Below, in pieces: positions 34,228 to 48,000 of a DNA stretch of 64,000 bases. The position numbers were made by a program, and so were the translations under genes. How positions within the stretch are numbered: the stretch's first letter is position 1; each line of letters starts with the position of its first letter. Source of the stretch: Pisaster brevispinus (lineage: Eukaryota; Echinodermata; Asteroidea; Forcipulatida; Asteriidae); NCBI GenBank assembly GCA_023634235.1, contig JAMKCF010000005.1, positions 434,001 to 498,000 of the forward strand. Direction: 5' to 3'. A model generated the notes under the pieces. The model was given only the letters and a program-made list of their open reading frames with translations. It did not search any database and was not told the DNA's origin.

Positions 34228-36089
34228 TTAAACAAATTCTTCAGCCGTTTGTTCAATATAAACTGTCTTTTCAGGAGGGGTGGTGTCCTGCAGCTGTGAG
34301 ATGTCTGCAAAGACACCCATGAAAGTCTCATAACGTGGACCCCAGTTCAAGAATTGGTCCCAACTGAATTGTCCATTTGTCTTCTGAGGGTCCATAGTTT
34401 CATCTTCTGATGCAAACAGGGTACTCAAGGAGCCCCCTCTGGAGTTAAGACCCTCTTTCTTCTTGAAGGGAGCGCTAAATTGTTCATAAGTCTCTGCTTC
34501 TTCATCCTCCTCCACACCATCATCCACCTGGGAAAGACGAGAAAGAAGCAGCATTCCTGGATCCAGATCTCTTAATTTCAGTTTCTCATTCTCTGAATCC
34601 ACTTCAGAGCATGTGAATGAGCCAGCCGTCTCATCAGACGATGATGACTCAGGAGGTTCAAGGAGTGGTGAGGGTTCAAGATCTGATGGGAGTGGAGGGA
34701 GGACTGGATGATGTCTATGTTTGCTGCTCACAGATGAAAGGTTATCAATAGTACTGGCATGGCTCCCAGTCATTAGGTCTGGCCGAGCTGTGTTAAGTCT
34801 CTTTACTTCTTCTACCGTTAAGCCCAATGACCTACTTAGGTCTCCAGGAGATTTGTCTTTTAATCTACTGCGAGGACGGGGAGGTCTGTGCGTTTCACGT
34901 GGCATGGGGCTGGAATGAGTTCTATCTCCCTTTCCACTATGAAGACTACTCACATCACTATGATGCCCCTGGCTTCGTAGCTCACTCTGATTAAAGCTAT
35001 GATCAGATCCTACAGGGCTGGCAATATTTCGTATTGGTGTATTGGCTCGGCTAAGGCGTAAGGGTGTTGCTGAGCGCATTGTGGGTTGATTATTAATAAG
35101 TAAGGCTGGGCTTTGTCTCATGGTTTGAAGTGCTGGACTCTGTCTAGCTATAGCACCAGCTGGACTTGATCTCATGTTCTCCATCGGAGTGCTATGAGGT
35201 ACCCCACTAGGGCTGCTTCGTAAGTGCAGTGAGTTAGGATTTGGATTGTGACTAATATTCATATGAGTTGGAGTATGTCTGGAAGATGTTTGGCTCACCG
35301 GGCTTTCACATGGTGGAGTGCCAATCCGAGCTAGCATGGGGTTCGGTGAGTATCGGTAAGCATGACGTTTCTGCTTTCGTTCTCTTCCATCGTGGTAATA
35401 TCTGTAGTGGTATGCTGGCTCAATATCGGATGGAGCAATACTGCTAGCATTTTCAAGATCATAGTGTTCTGGTACATCAAGGTCTCTCCCAGATGCCTCT
35501 TCACCAATCACTACATCGTCAGTATCAACAATGAAGGAATCACCTGGCATATCAGCATGGGCATTCTGCTCAATGATATCTGGCTGTTGTCTTATCACGT
35601 CCATGTTGTTGACTGTCTTATTATGTGAGCCGATCATAGTAGGATTATCAAATGTATCCGAGCTGAAACCAGCATTATCAAGGGAATCCAGTGAGAAGGT
35701 GTTCTTAGGATGTTTTGCTGCAGTCTTCCTGGCTTTCTTAGCTTTGTTACGATAGCGTAACAGTAACAGGAAACAACACAAGAGGATGACAAGAAGCAGT
35801 ATGGAGAATACAACCACAAGTACAATTAAGACTGTGCTATCACCTGCACCACCTGTCGCTGGTATCTTACAATCAACTCCAGAGAATCCTGCCTGACATT
35901 CACAGAGATAACCCTCTCCATCAATATTACATATCTGTCCCTCTGGGCACGGATTGGGTAAACACACATTGACTATATTACATTCCTCTCCAGTACTCTC
36001 TGATGGTACAGCATCAAACATCTCATTGGCGCCATCTAGAGGCAGAGTTTCACCATTCATTTTAAAGTCCTCTAGGCAACCAGAAAAAG
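34228..36089 (-). CDS. FAT4: Last exon of the FAT4-like gene: last EGF, transmembrane helix, cytoplasmic tail
   Basis: This exon completes LamG 2 (SGCLEDFKMNGETLPLDG). It then encodes the final EGF (CLPNPCPEGQIC...CECQAGFSGVDC), a transmembrane helix (VLIVLVVVFSILLLVILLCC) with a basic stop-transfer RYRNKAKKARK, and about 500 cytoplasmic residues. Family-diagnostic tail blocks are ENASSIAPSDIEPAYHY, GLTVEEVKRLNTARPD, SSSDETAGSFTCSEVDSE and near the end FSWDQFLNWGPRYETF...FADISQL, with C-terminus EEFV. All occur in the same order in vertebrate FAT4. The middle is Ser/Pro-rich with repeated RQSPAL-type phosphosite-like motifs. The stop is followed by an AT-rich 3' UTR. Confidence 0.94.
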
Positions 36090-39000
36090 CTGAAAATAAA
36101 AACAACAACATAGGAGACATTAGAAGATTTATTCTTGCAACATTTGATTATTTATTATATGTATTCAATGTTGAAATGCTGCAAAGTGATTCTCAATCAA
36201 ACAACTTTTGCACACATTTCAGATTACAAAAGTTGTGTGCCATGCTGTTTGCATGCAATGTATACACAACTCAAAGTTTTAAATTGTTATTAAAGTTTTA
36301 AATTTTTCTTTTGTAAAATGCTGAACAGTCTGAACTTTTTAGAAATAGTTTCATTTGCAGACTGAACCTTTTGGTCTAGCTTTCTCCACATCTACTTAAC
36401 GTTTTTTTGTGTTTTCTTTTTACTTTGCAATTATCTTCAACTTTGTGTACATTTTAGTGTGATATTTATTGAATTTTGTAAGAGAAATTAACTAGTAATA
36501 ACAATGATCACCATCATAAATTCTTACACAGAACAATTTTCAGAAAATCTTTAAAAGAAGTAAAATGTTAATGTGGATAAGTTTTGTTGTTGATAACCTA
36601 CCAGTGATATTCTTGCCATTGATGTACAAAGGTTTCTTGGTACCACCCAGTGACATGCCGCTAACATCAAGTCCAGTAAAGTCATGAGGTACATCATTGA
36701 ACCGCTCTGAAGTTCGATCCTCACCAGCCTCTAGAGAGATAGTAGCACCCTCTCTGTACAAATTGATGTTATGCCACTTCCAGTCAGTCACGTTCTTCTT
36801 TAGGCTGACGGAACCCTTGGTTTGGCTGGCTGAACCAAAACTGTAATGAACTTCTCTGTTCACAATCTGGGTTGGGTGAAAACAATAGGATAAATGTAAG
36901 TCCCAGTGCTGTGTAAACCAGTAACATAGCCTTGACAGGTCGAAGATAAACTCATTCCCTTAACACAGTTCACTTTATATGGAGACAACATTTTGTATTC
37001 CTTATTCTGTCTTCTCATACAACACTTGTTATTCCTTCCTGTTTAGTGCACTCTGAAATTGTCCCCTGATTCAATGTCAGTATAAACATTAATCCAGGGA
37101 TCCAGACCACAAAACATACCTGGAGTACAGTAAAATCAGCTCCAGACTCAACCAGCAAGAGTAATCCATGTGATGATCCTGTCCTGAATGACATAGAAAT
37201 GGTTTGTGAACTTGGTATAGTATCCCGTCTCTTCCTTTTAGCATCCGCCTTAGCTGCATCCAGGAGTTGTTGACGCTGGAAGCTCTCCTTGACAACGTAT
37301 TCAACGAAGCTGTCACCACTGAAGGAAAATGCTGTCGGAACTGTGAAATCCAGAAAACAATACAATAATAATACAATATGGGATGCTTATTATCCTTACT
37401 GCAGCTGAGAAGCTGAATTGCAAAGACCAGGACTACAACGTGTTTGAGCACCCAGCATGCAAGGGCACCTTTGTCAGCAAGCCACATCGACCTATATATG
37501 ACCATGAAGCACAGCCTAAGATCAAAAGTTGTTGATTTTTCCAGAGAAGGAAAACTGGAGAGCCAGGAGAAAAACCCTTGTGGCATTGGAGAGAACCAAT
37601 GCACAACTCTACTCACATGGCCTTAGCCGGGAACTGAACCAGAGCCACATTGGTGAGAGGCATAAATGTGTTCCTTACATCTGCCACACTATTAATTTTA
37701 AAACAATAAATTTGATTTGGTTGTAGGTGGTTGAGGGGGGGGGGAGATTACGTACCTTTATCACAGTTATCTCCAGTTGAACCTGCTTGACACTGACACC
37801 AATGATTCCACCATTCATCCACACATAAACTGTTACCACTGCATGGATTATTATCGCATGTCTCTGTATTTCTGTCACATCCTTCACCCGTCCCTCTCTC
37901 AGCTAATGGTTCAGACAGATTCAATGGTTGACCATTAATGTAAACATCACGGATACATCCTAAGAAGTCTGCTGAAGATACCTGCCAGGATCGAGCTAGT
38001 ATAACGTTGATAGACTGAGTACCTCCAAGGCTAAGGGGCACATCATTTACATCAAGGTACCTGTCAAAATAATCAATCAATTTTAAATCTTATGATATCA
38101 CTCATAAAACAAACAAATAAACTCATCTCTAAGCTATCGAGATGTAAGTTCAGGATGTAGAATGTAGAATGTTGAAATGTAGAATTTGAAAACGTGAAAT
38201 CAATCTCATTGCTAAGTTGTAGTGGTTCGCTTCTTAAACTCAACATTTCAATCACTACCCTCCGACTGTCTTCATCAGTCTAAAAGATTAACCAAGACCA
38301 TTCTCAAGGGTTTCCTTCTAGTTGATTTTATTTGTCATTTATCATGGAGAGTCTATACTTACATTTCATTTCCATTTCCACCAGATGCCCTGCAGAAACC
38401 ATCAGTTGCGGATGAAGGACAGTCATCAACAGTCAACACACCATCCTGAAATGATACAAACATGGATAAATTAAGTTGAGTAGTAGTCCTCATAGATCTA
38501 GAAGACATTGGAATCATCGGAAGGATAAAGTGGTGCCTTGAGTTTGTTATGGATTCCTGCTGTACAATGAACGAGTTCAATTCATGATTGATGTAGTGTG
38601 TAGTTGATAGGGTTGAATCCAGACTGTCTGCAACCATTCTGAGGTCACAATGAGAACAGAATGGTTTTGCTGAATTTGTTTCTTCAATAGACCCCTGTAC
38701 TGATGGCGTCACAGTTTGTTATCTGAGTGCTGTAATATAACTGGGTACTGCATTTCCAACAGCTGTGAAGAGACAAAGTGGTTTCCCAGTTTGTTATCTG
38801 AGTGCTGTAATATAACTGGGTACTGCATTTCCAACAGCTGTGAAGAGACAAAGTGGTTTCCCAGTTTGTTATCTGAGTGCTGTAATATAACTGGGTACTG
38901 CATTTCCAACAGCTGTGAAGAGACAAAGTGGTTTCCCAGTTTGTTATCTGAGTGCTGTAATATAACTGGGTACTGCATTTCCAACAGCTGTGAAGAGACA

Positions 39001-42000
39001 AAGTGGTTTCCCAGTTTGTTATCTGAGTGCTGTAATATAACTGGGTACTGCATTTCCAACAGCTGTGAAGAGACAAAGTGGTTTCCCAGTTTGTTATCTG
39101 AGTGCTGTAATATAACTGGGTACTGCATTTCCAACAGCTGTGAAGAGACAAAGTGGTTTCCCAGTTTGTTATCTGAGTGCTGTAATATAACTGGGTACTG
39201 CATTTCCAACAGCTGTGAAGAGACAAAGTGGTTTCCCAGTTTGTTATCTGAGTGCTGTAATATAACTGGGTACTGCATTTCCAACAGCTGTGAAGAGACA
39301 AAGTGGTTTCCCAGTTTGTTATCTGAGTGCTGTAATATAACTGGGTACTGCATTTCCAACAGCTGTGAAGAGACAAAGTGGTTTCCCAGTTTGTTATCTG
39401 AGTGCTGTAATATAACTGGGTACTGCATTTCCAACAGCTGTGAAGAGACAAAGTGGTTTCCCAGTTTGTTATCTGAGTGCTGTAATATAACTGGGTACTG
39501 CATTTCCAACAGCTGTGAAGAGACAAAGTGGTTTCCCAGTTTGTTATCTGAGTGCTGTAATATAACTGGGTACTGCATTTCCAACAGCTGTGAAGAGACA
39601 AAGTGGTTTCCCAGTTTGTTATCTGAGTGCTGTAATATAACTGGGTACTGCATTTCCAACAGCTGTGAAGAGACAAAGTGGTTTCCCAGTTTGTTATCTG
39701 AGTGCTGTAATATAACTGGGTACTGCATTTCCAACAGCTGTGAAGAGACAAAGTGGTTTCCCAGTTTGTTATCTGAGTGCTGTAATATAACTGGGTACTG
39801 CATTTCCAACAGCTGTGAAGAGACAAAGTGGTTTCCCAGTTTGTTATCTGAGTGCTGTAATATAACTGGGTACTGCATTTCCAACAGCTGTGAAGAGACA
39901 AAGTGGTTTCCCAGTTTGTTATCTGAGTGCTGTAATATAACTGGGTACTGCATTTCCAACAGCTGTGAAGAGACAAAGTGGTTTCCCATTCTTCTGCAAA
40001 AAGGTGAACAAACTGTGACGTCATCAGTACTAAGGTCTGTTGAGAGAATAGGAAATCTCAGACAACAATCTAATTGCACTGTGTGTTGATGACAAATAGA
40101 CATTTTCTGAATCTGTCTGAATTACATATATAAATCAGGTTGATATTACTCAAAAAATGTTACGATAATGGCGCCAGCTTGGTATAAATGAATACAAATA
40201 ACCAATTAGCCATACATTTCTCATGGTTACAGAGAATCTTGCTCTTTTTTCTAATTTAATTGTCAAGTTTTGTTTGTTACATTTTGACACCCATACATAA
40301 AGCTGTGATTGATACTAACAGGTGTTACTGGCTAAGATTGTACTGGATTACGTGCATCAAGGCATAAGTCCAATCCCAAGAGGACTCAGACCTCTTGACA
40401 TCAATTTCTCTGGTTTCAACCCAATGCAGATTAGCCTACTTATTTGAACAAATAGTTTTTATTAAGGTATTCTTATGTGAGATCTGAAGATATGGATTTT
40501 TATCTTTGTATCAGAGCAAAGATGAAGGGCCCTACAGAGAGTCATAAAAAGGGCCAAACTGAGTAGGAAGAAAAACTGCTAAGTTAGAAATATTGATACG
40601 GTATTTGATGCTAATAGCAGCTGGTGATGCTTACCAGTTAAATTTTGCTTACCAGTAAGTTATGCTTACCAGCTGGTTATGCTTATCAATAAATTCTGTT
40701 TACCAACTGGATAAACTTATCAATGTTGTATGAAGTAAAATGATAAATGTAAATGTTGACCAAATATATATGCCATCTATTTTTACCTCCATGGTTTTAG
40801 CTACACACTACTCCATACTCCAAATACGTGTAGTAAGCAATACAATGTCAGAAAGGAAGTATAGAATTCTACGTCTGTTTTCACAGAATTCCAAATAGTT
40901 AAGACCAATTTATTTTGGTGTTTTCTTTCTGTACGCAGTTTAGCAACCTGGAGAGCAATGCATCACTAGGGACATATATCATGAGCAATGACATCAACGA
41001 AAATAAACCAAACCCTTTCACTTTTATTTCTTCTCTTCTGTACCGCTAAAAGGAGTGCAGCCATGGAGGGGTCTGACCTGACCAGTGATTGAACTCAATA
41101 AATAATGCAGCTGCTTCTAGTTTACTATTGAATGGACAAGCAACACCATCTCCAACATCATAGAAAAATGTGGTTATTTCAAAGGCATTTTCCCATCAGT
41201 AAAGTGGAAAGAAGAATTGAATCCTCTATAGACTAATAAAAAAATCCCATGTTGAGATTTAGGGGTTCTGGTAGGTGTCTTGACAATGATGGGCTAGTGT
41301 CTTGTTTATTGGTTGCCTTGAAGGCAGAGTGCCAGTTTAGACAAATGGCTCCATTGTCCATTTATACAAGTGGAGACAAATTCCACATCTATATCAAGTT
41401 GTACAATACAAAATGTGAACATCTTTGAGGTAGCAGAAGAAGGCTTAGCAAGCCCAGGAGGTAAAACCAGTAGCTATAACTCAAGCAATGGCTTGAATGA
41501 CAACGTATTCATAGAGGGCGTTTTCTTACTTATCATAATAGAGAAAGATGATTTGGAAGTTAAAAGTTTCCTTGGAAAGAAGTTATCTTGACTTATTATT
41601 TCAAACACCTGAGTATGTACCCCAATGTCTAGTACCCCGTATACAAGCATCCTGAGTAAGTACCTGTTTGTATGAGTTTGACAGATTTGAACTCTGATTG
41701 GCCTGACTTTCACAGCCCATACTTAGCTGATTTATGGAGCCCATGGGGAAAGTTTGATCCTCAGGGTCTTACTTACTATTGTGAGGTTTCAAACTTGGAT
41801 CAATTTTCATTTTCTCCTAATTTAAAGGGATGTGCATTTGCTGTTACCATGTTTTATAACTTCATTTTGTTTAAGCATCGAATAAGTCAAGTAAAATTGA
41901 CATATTATTATAAGTTTGTAAGTTGTCTCTGAAAATAGAATATGTTTTGATTTTTTTTTGTCAGGAATATTGTTACCTGGTGAAATAAAACACTTCTATT

Positions 42001-45000
42001 ACAATATTGGTTAAGAATGTATGCGTGGCCTCTACTTTACACCGACAGCGTTAACTCCAACCGTCCAACTGAGATTGGTATACCAAGTAGTTTGAGTTCT
42101 CTGGTAATTGTTACAGATGAAACTGTAATGGCAAAAAGTCTCTAACCCAATGCCATTAACACAGTGTGATGAATCACTCAGTATTGGGTAATTATGTGTC
42201 AGCTGCTGTTTTATGTCTTCATTTTTCTGTCAAGTTTATTATGTGCAGGGTCAGGGTTTTACTAACAAGTATCTCAAACATCAGAATAATATTGAACAGA
42301 CACTCTGTCCTATAGGGAGTTATAATGTAATGATTTTAAACTGTGAAATCCCTCTAAACTTTCATTTATCTAAATGTTAATATCTTTTGTTTGAGTGTTG
42401 TTGTTTGTTTGTTTGTTGTTTTTTGTACTAGCTTCACTTCTTTTAAAGCAAAGGTTTCAACCAAATAGTCTTTTTGATTCACATAATTAGAATTAACCAT
42501 TTCTTTCTGTATGCTTAAGTAAAAGGTCGAAATTGAATACTGTTTGTCATTTAAAAAGTTGATAATTGAAATTGTTGATCACAACTCACCTTCCCAACAC
42601 GACTTGCTTCAACTGAATGCCACTGACCATCTGCAATCTCTTTATCAGTAGATATCACTGTCAGACCATCACCTAGATTGTAGGAAAGTTGTAGCTTGCC
42701 AGATATGACTTCAAGTGTTAAGAACTCAGACTCAGCAGATGATGTCCCATCATGGTTGTACAGTAGCAGAGCATTAGGTGAGACCGTTGTGAATTGCATC
42801 CTGATGATATTCTGACTACGAGAGAGGGCTAGAAACTCCATATAAGAACCTTGCTGGAATCCAATACTCTTAAACTGACATATGTCGCCCCATTCTCCAA
42901 ACTGGCATTCACATCTGTAGCTACTACCTTCTTCAATACAGAGTCCATCATTACGACATGGTTGCTTAGTACATGGTCCATTCTCACAGTCAACTCCACT
43001 GTAACCAGGCTTGCAGCGACATGTATAAGCACCTACTTGATCTTGACAAGTTCCACCATTCAAACAAGGATTGGCTGCACAATCATCTATATTGCTGGCA
43101 CAATCATTCCCAGTATAGCCTAGTGCACAGGAACACCTGTAGCCCCCTATCTCATCGATACATGTTCCTCCATTCAGACAGGGTTCTGAATCACATTCAT
43201 TAATCTGTTCCTCACAGGTAGGTCCAAAGAATTCATTGATACATTCACATCTAAACACACGCTGCATTACTGGACTCACAAAGATTATTGAAGGACTGTC
43301 AATAATGGCTGGTGTTTGTTCCAACTTGATATGATCGGAACATGTTCCTGAATTACTGCATGGGAGTGATGAGCACGGTGAGTAATCAACTACATCAATA
43401 ATGACTCCAGATTGGCTCATGATGGTTGCTTTGTTATCCTTGATCAACTTAGCGACATCATCACGTAGTGTGTATCCATTGTCTTTTTTTATTGCAAGAG
43501 TCAAATCCATCTTGTTGACTTCATTCTCAATGTTATTCAAGCTCAGAACCAGAAGCGTTTCTCGGTTGTTGAGGAATGTTGACAATGATGCAGAGAAACG
43601 ATCATAGTAGTCAGATAGGAAAGTCTCTGGGACTAGATCAGACAATCGAAGTGTGATGCTGTTGGTGATGGAATCATTGTTAAAGGCTTTGTAGGAGACG
43701 CTGAAATCTGAGAGTATGGCTGGATGTTGGCCATCATCCCCCGTTATCTCAAGTGTGTACTCCGACTCTGTAGAATGCATTCTGGAGTTTAGTTGACATC
43801 CAGATTGGATAGAAAATACATTCTGATCACCGCTTACAATCTGACATGCAAATATGTCCCCAGTATCAAGATCATTAGGTCTAACAACACCAATCGTTCC
43901 CCCTGGGAACACAGACTGATATGCTTTGACTTCAATTCGGGCATCTCTTGCAGATGAAGGGTTGTCATTTTGGTCCTGTACAATGATGTGGATTGTTGAT
44001 ACAGCTGTCATCTCAGGGACTGCTCCATCTCGGCATTCAACGGAAAGATAGTAATCACTCTTCAGTTCTCGATCTAAAGTCCGAGTAGTTCTTAGGAGTC
44101 CACTGTTTGAATCCAACGTAAATGATGAGCTGTCTGAATTAGGTACCAAGCTGAATGTAAATAAGCTAGGATCAGAATTAACGTCTGGATCAGTAGCATT
44201 GAGTATCATCACATTAGTAAAAGGAGCTTCATTCTCTGATACAAAACCAACATCATTTCCAGGTAGGAAGACAGGACCATTATCATTGACATCATCTATA
44301 CTGATAACTACTAGTGTAAATCCTGTTTGAGGTGGATCTCCCGTGTCAATAGCTCCTACTCTCAGTCTGTAAGTGGCCACTCTCTCTCGATCAAGTTCTG
44401 ATGCAACTGTTATTCTTCCAGAAAGTGCATCAATTTCAAATGCACCTTGATGGTTACCATCCATTATTGCATATGAGAACTGTCGGAAATCGTTGCTTTG
44501 GTCGTAGTCAACAGCAGTTACTATAGTGACAAAGGTACCCACATCGTCCCCTTCACTGACCGTTGCTTGGTAGAGTTCACTTGGGAACTGTGGTGGATCA
44601 TTTGCATCTAGTATATTGATAGTAATTTGAGCTTCATCAATGTTATCTCCTGTGATAGGTCCAAGATTCTTAGCAAGGACAGATAGTGTGATAGTGTCTT
44701 GAGTCTCCCTATCCAGCTCACCATAAGCCTTGGAGACTAGAATTTCTCCACTCAGGATATTAATAGCAAATCCTTGCTGATTACTGGATCCAACCAGGAG
44801 GTACTGCACCTGTCCATCTACTCCCTGATCACCATCACTAGCATACACCATACCCACAACAGCACCATCAACTTCAGCTTCACTGACAGAGAATTGGTAA
44901 GATGGTTGGACAAACCTTGGATTATCTTCATTGACTCCTGTTAGATGAACTGTGACATGAGCAATACCAAACTGAGACGTGTCTTCATTAGCAGCTTCAA

Positions 45001-48000
45001 TAGATAATTGAAACACCTTGAGGTCTCCTTCGTAATCCAAGCTGCCCTGGGTTCGAATCACACCTGTGTCACGATCGATGATAAATAGATTGACACCATC
45101 ACCACCAATGATATCATAAGTGAATTCAGCATTGCTGCCTGTATCTGCGTCCATTGCAGTAACAGTAGTAACGTACGTTGCACTGGGCGAGTTCTCAGCT
45201 ACTTTAGGATCATACTGGGCTGGATTGAAGATTGGAGCGTTGTCATCTACATCAAGGAGATCAACTGTCAAGACAGTACTGCTATGCTTACTATTCCATC
45301 CTTGGTCTCTGACTGTAATCTGCATAGTGTGCGATGTAAACTTCTCATAGTCTAAAGCCTGAGCTACAGTAACTAAACCTGTTCCCTCCTCAATGGCAAA
45401 CAAACCTTGTTCATTACCACTCTCAATGGAATACAGGAGCATACCATTAACACCAGAATCTAGATCTGTGGCTGAAACACGTCTAACTTCTGACCCAACA
45501 GATAAATCTTCATTTACTGACACTTGAAACGTTGGTTCATCAAATGTTGGTGAATTATCATTACTACCAGTGACAAGAAGTTGTACATTAACTTGGGCAC
45601 TCATAGGTGAGGGTAATCCTTGGTCCTTAGCCTCAACAATAAGGTTGTAATAGCTTCCAATATCTGATTGTAGACTCAACCTGACTTTGATCCAGCCAGA
45701 ATCTTGCTCAATATCAAAAAGAGTCGATCCATTACCACCAATGATTGAATACTGGATGTGTGCATTCTGTCCATGGTCCAAACTTTCTGTGGCAATGATC
45801 TGCAGCACATAATCATCTACTTGGAAGCTGAACGGGACTGGAGAGAAATACTCTGTTTCCTGAAAGACCGGTGGGTACTCATTAGCATCGTAGATTGTCA
45901 CAGTCACCTGGACGTCAGTGTATAGAGAAGGTACTCCTCTGTCTCTAGCAAGAACTTCAAGATGGTACACATTAGGGTTAGATGAGTCAAGAGGTTGAAT
46001 GTAGTCTACTGGTGTCTTAATGGTAATATAACCAGTATCTTCATTAATGATGAAGTAATCAGACTTAGACTTCATGGTGTAATAGATATCCTGGTTAGCT
46101 CCTATATCAAGGTCTGTAGCACTGACTTGTAGAGCAGAGGAGCCTGATGCTAACCCTTCTGGTAAGCTAACACTGTATGATGGTTGATTAAATGATGGCG
46201 AGTTATCATTGACATCAGATATCGTGATGCTCACAGTTGTGTCTTTAACAAACGACTCGTCACCGGCTGAGACTAGAAGCTGATATTGACTCTTGACCTC
46301 TCTATCCAATGTCCCATTGACATGGATTCTCCCTGTTAGGGAATCAATGTAAAAGTCACTGGAACCACCACTTAAGATGGAATATTTGATATTATTCACA
46401 ACATCGAGATCTGATGTTGTAATGGTTATCACATTAGTTCCAATAGGGGAATTCTCTGGTACTGTTGCACTGAATAAATTGGTAAAGCTCAATTCATTAT
46501 CATTGATGTCATCCACGGTTACATGAACAGTAACCTGAGCAGTCTTAGCAGGACTTCCTTGGTCTTCAGCTTGAACTATCAATGTGTATTCAGATGTCGA
46601 TTCTCGATCTAAGACTTTGTTTGTCTGCAGCCATCCTGTACTAGGATTGATTCTGAAATCATTATTAGGGTTGCTTTCAACCCTGATAGAGTAGATGATA
46701 TTACCAAACGAAGCACTGTCTGCATCAGTAGCAATGATCTGTACCACATCTAGCCCAGGTGACTGGCCTTCCAATGCATTGCCGCTATAACCAGCCTGAT
46801 CAAAGACAGGGTAGTTGTCATTCAAATCACCAACATTGACGTTGACTTGTAAGAAACTTGACAGTGGTGGGGTGTCACCATCACGAGCTTCAACTAGAAG
46901 AGAGAACCTTTGGATAGTTTCATAATTCAGACCAGCAGTATTAACTGCCAATCTTCCACTCTGTTCATCTACAATGAATGAGTTTTCAGCATTGCCTCCT
47001 ATGATGTGGTAAGTAACATCCCCTTGTTGTCCAATCTTTGGGCTCACAGCTTGTAGTAAGACGACTTCTGTATTGGCTGGTGTATCTTCATTGATTGGAT
47101 ACGTTGTACCATCAGATGGAGTCTGAAACACTGGAAATTCTCCTGATGTATCTAATGTGATTTGCACTGTAACCTTGGCAGCTGAATGAGATGGATTACT
47201 ATCAGCAGCTGATACTTCTAATGTGTAGGGTCCACTTTCAGATGTAAGCTGTCCAGCTGTAGTAATGAAGCCAGTATCAGCATGAATGCTAAACCTATCG
47301 GTGTCACCACTGATGACTGAGTAAGTCAGCTTTGCTTTATCTCCAATATCAGCATCCTGGGCCTCCACAGCTATCACATAGGTACCTTAAACAAAATAAT
47401 AACAAATACGTCAAATTATAAATCATTCTTATTGATGTAGAAATGCATGTCTATAAAGTGTAGAAGTAGATTGATGACCTCATCATCTAGTGCTGCATGA
47501 TTTTGGGGTCAATATTGAACTCTCACAAACTTTACATACACATTTCAAGCTGCTCGAGGTGGGTAGGCATATCAATCAAAACGATTGTGTGAATTGACCT
47601 CCACAATGGTGGACAGAGGCAGCACGATCAAACAAGTGATCTAACAACTACACTAGTCAACAAAGCAGACACTTACCTGCTGGTGTAGTCGATGGTATCA
47701 AGGCTTGATACCTCTGTACACTAAACTGCGGTGCATTGTCATTAATGTCATCCAGATGGACAGTGACAGTCGTTTGACTAGTCCTTATGTCACCATCCTC
47801 TACAGTGACAATGATGTCATAGCTTGATTGCTCCTCTCTGTTGAGTGGTCCTGCTGTTAGAATCTCTCCAGTCACAGGCTCAATTGTAAACTTACTTCCG
47901 ATAGTATTGTCAAGTCTGTATCTGTAAGGGAAGATCATTTCAGGATGTTTTTTTATTGATTGTTATCAACATGCTTTGAATATCTTTAACTGTTGAACAT

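Noticed and set aside
38712..39986. CRISPR-like array
   Set aside because: The repeats are contiguous with no unique spacers, no cas genes are present, and the sequence is eukaryotic.
38684..40103. Three open frames of about 450 codons in the 75-bp array
   Set aside because: Same reason: identical tandem units without stops, lying in a FAT4-like intron. A cysteine-rich repeat protein was considered, but there is no start context, splice or family support.
42829..43203. Overlapping small frames on both strands inside the EGF region
   Set aside because: Shadows of the FAT4-like giant exon in other frames.
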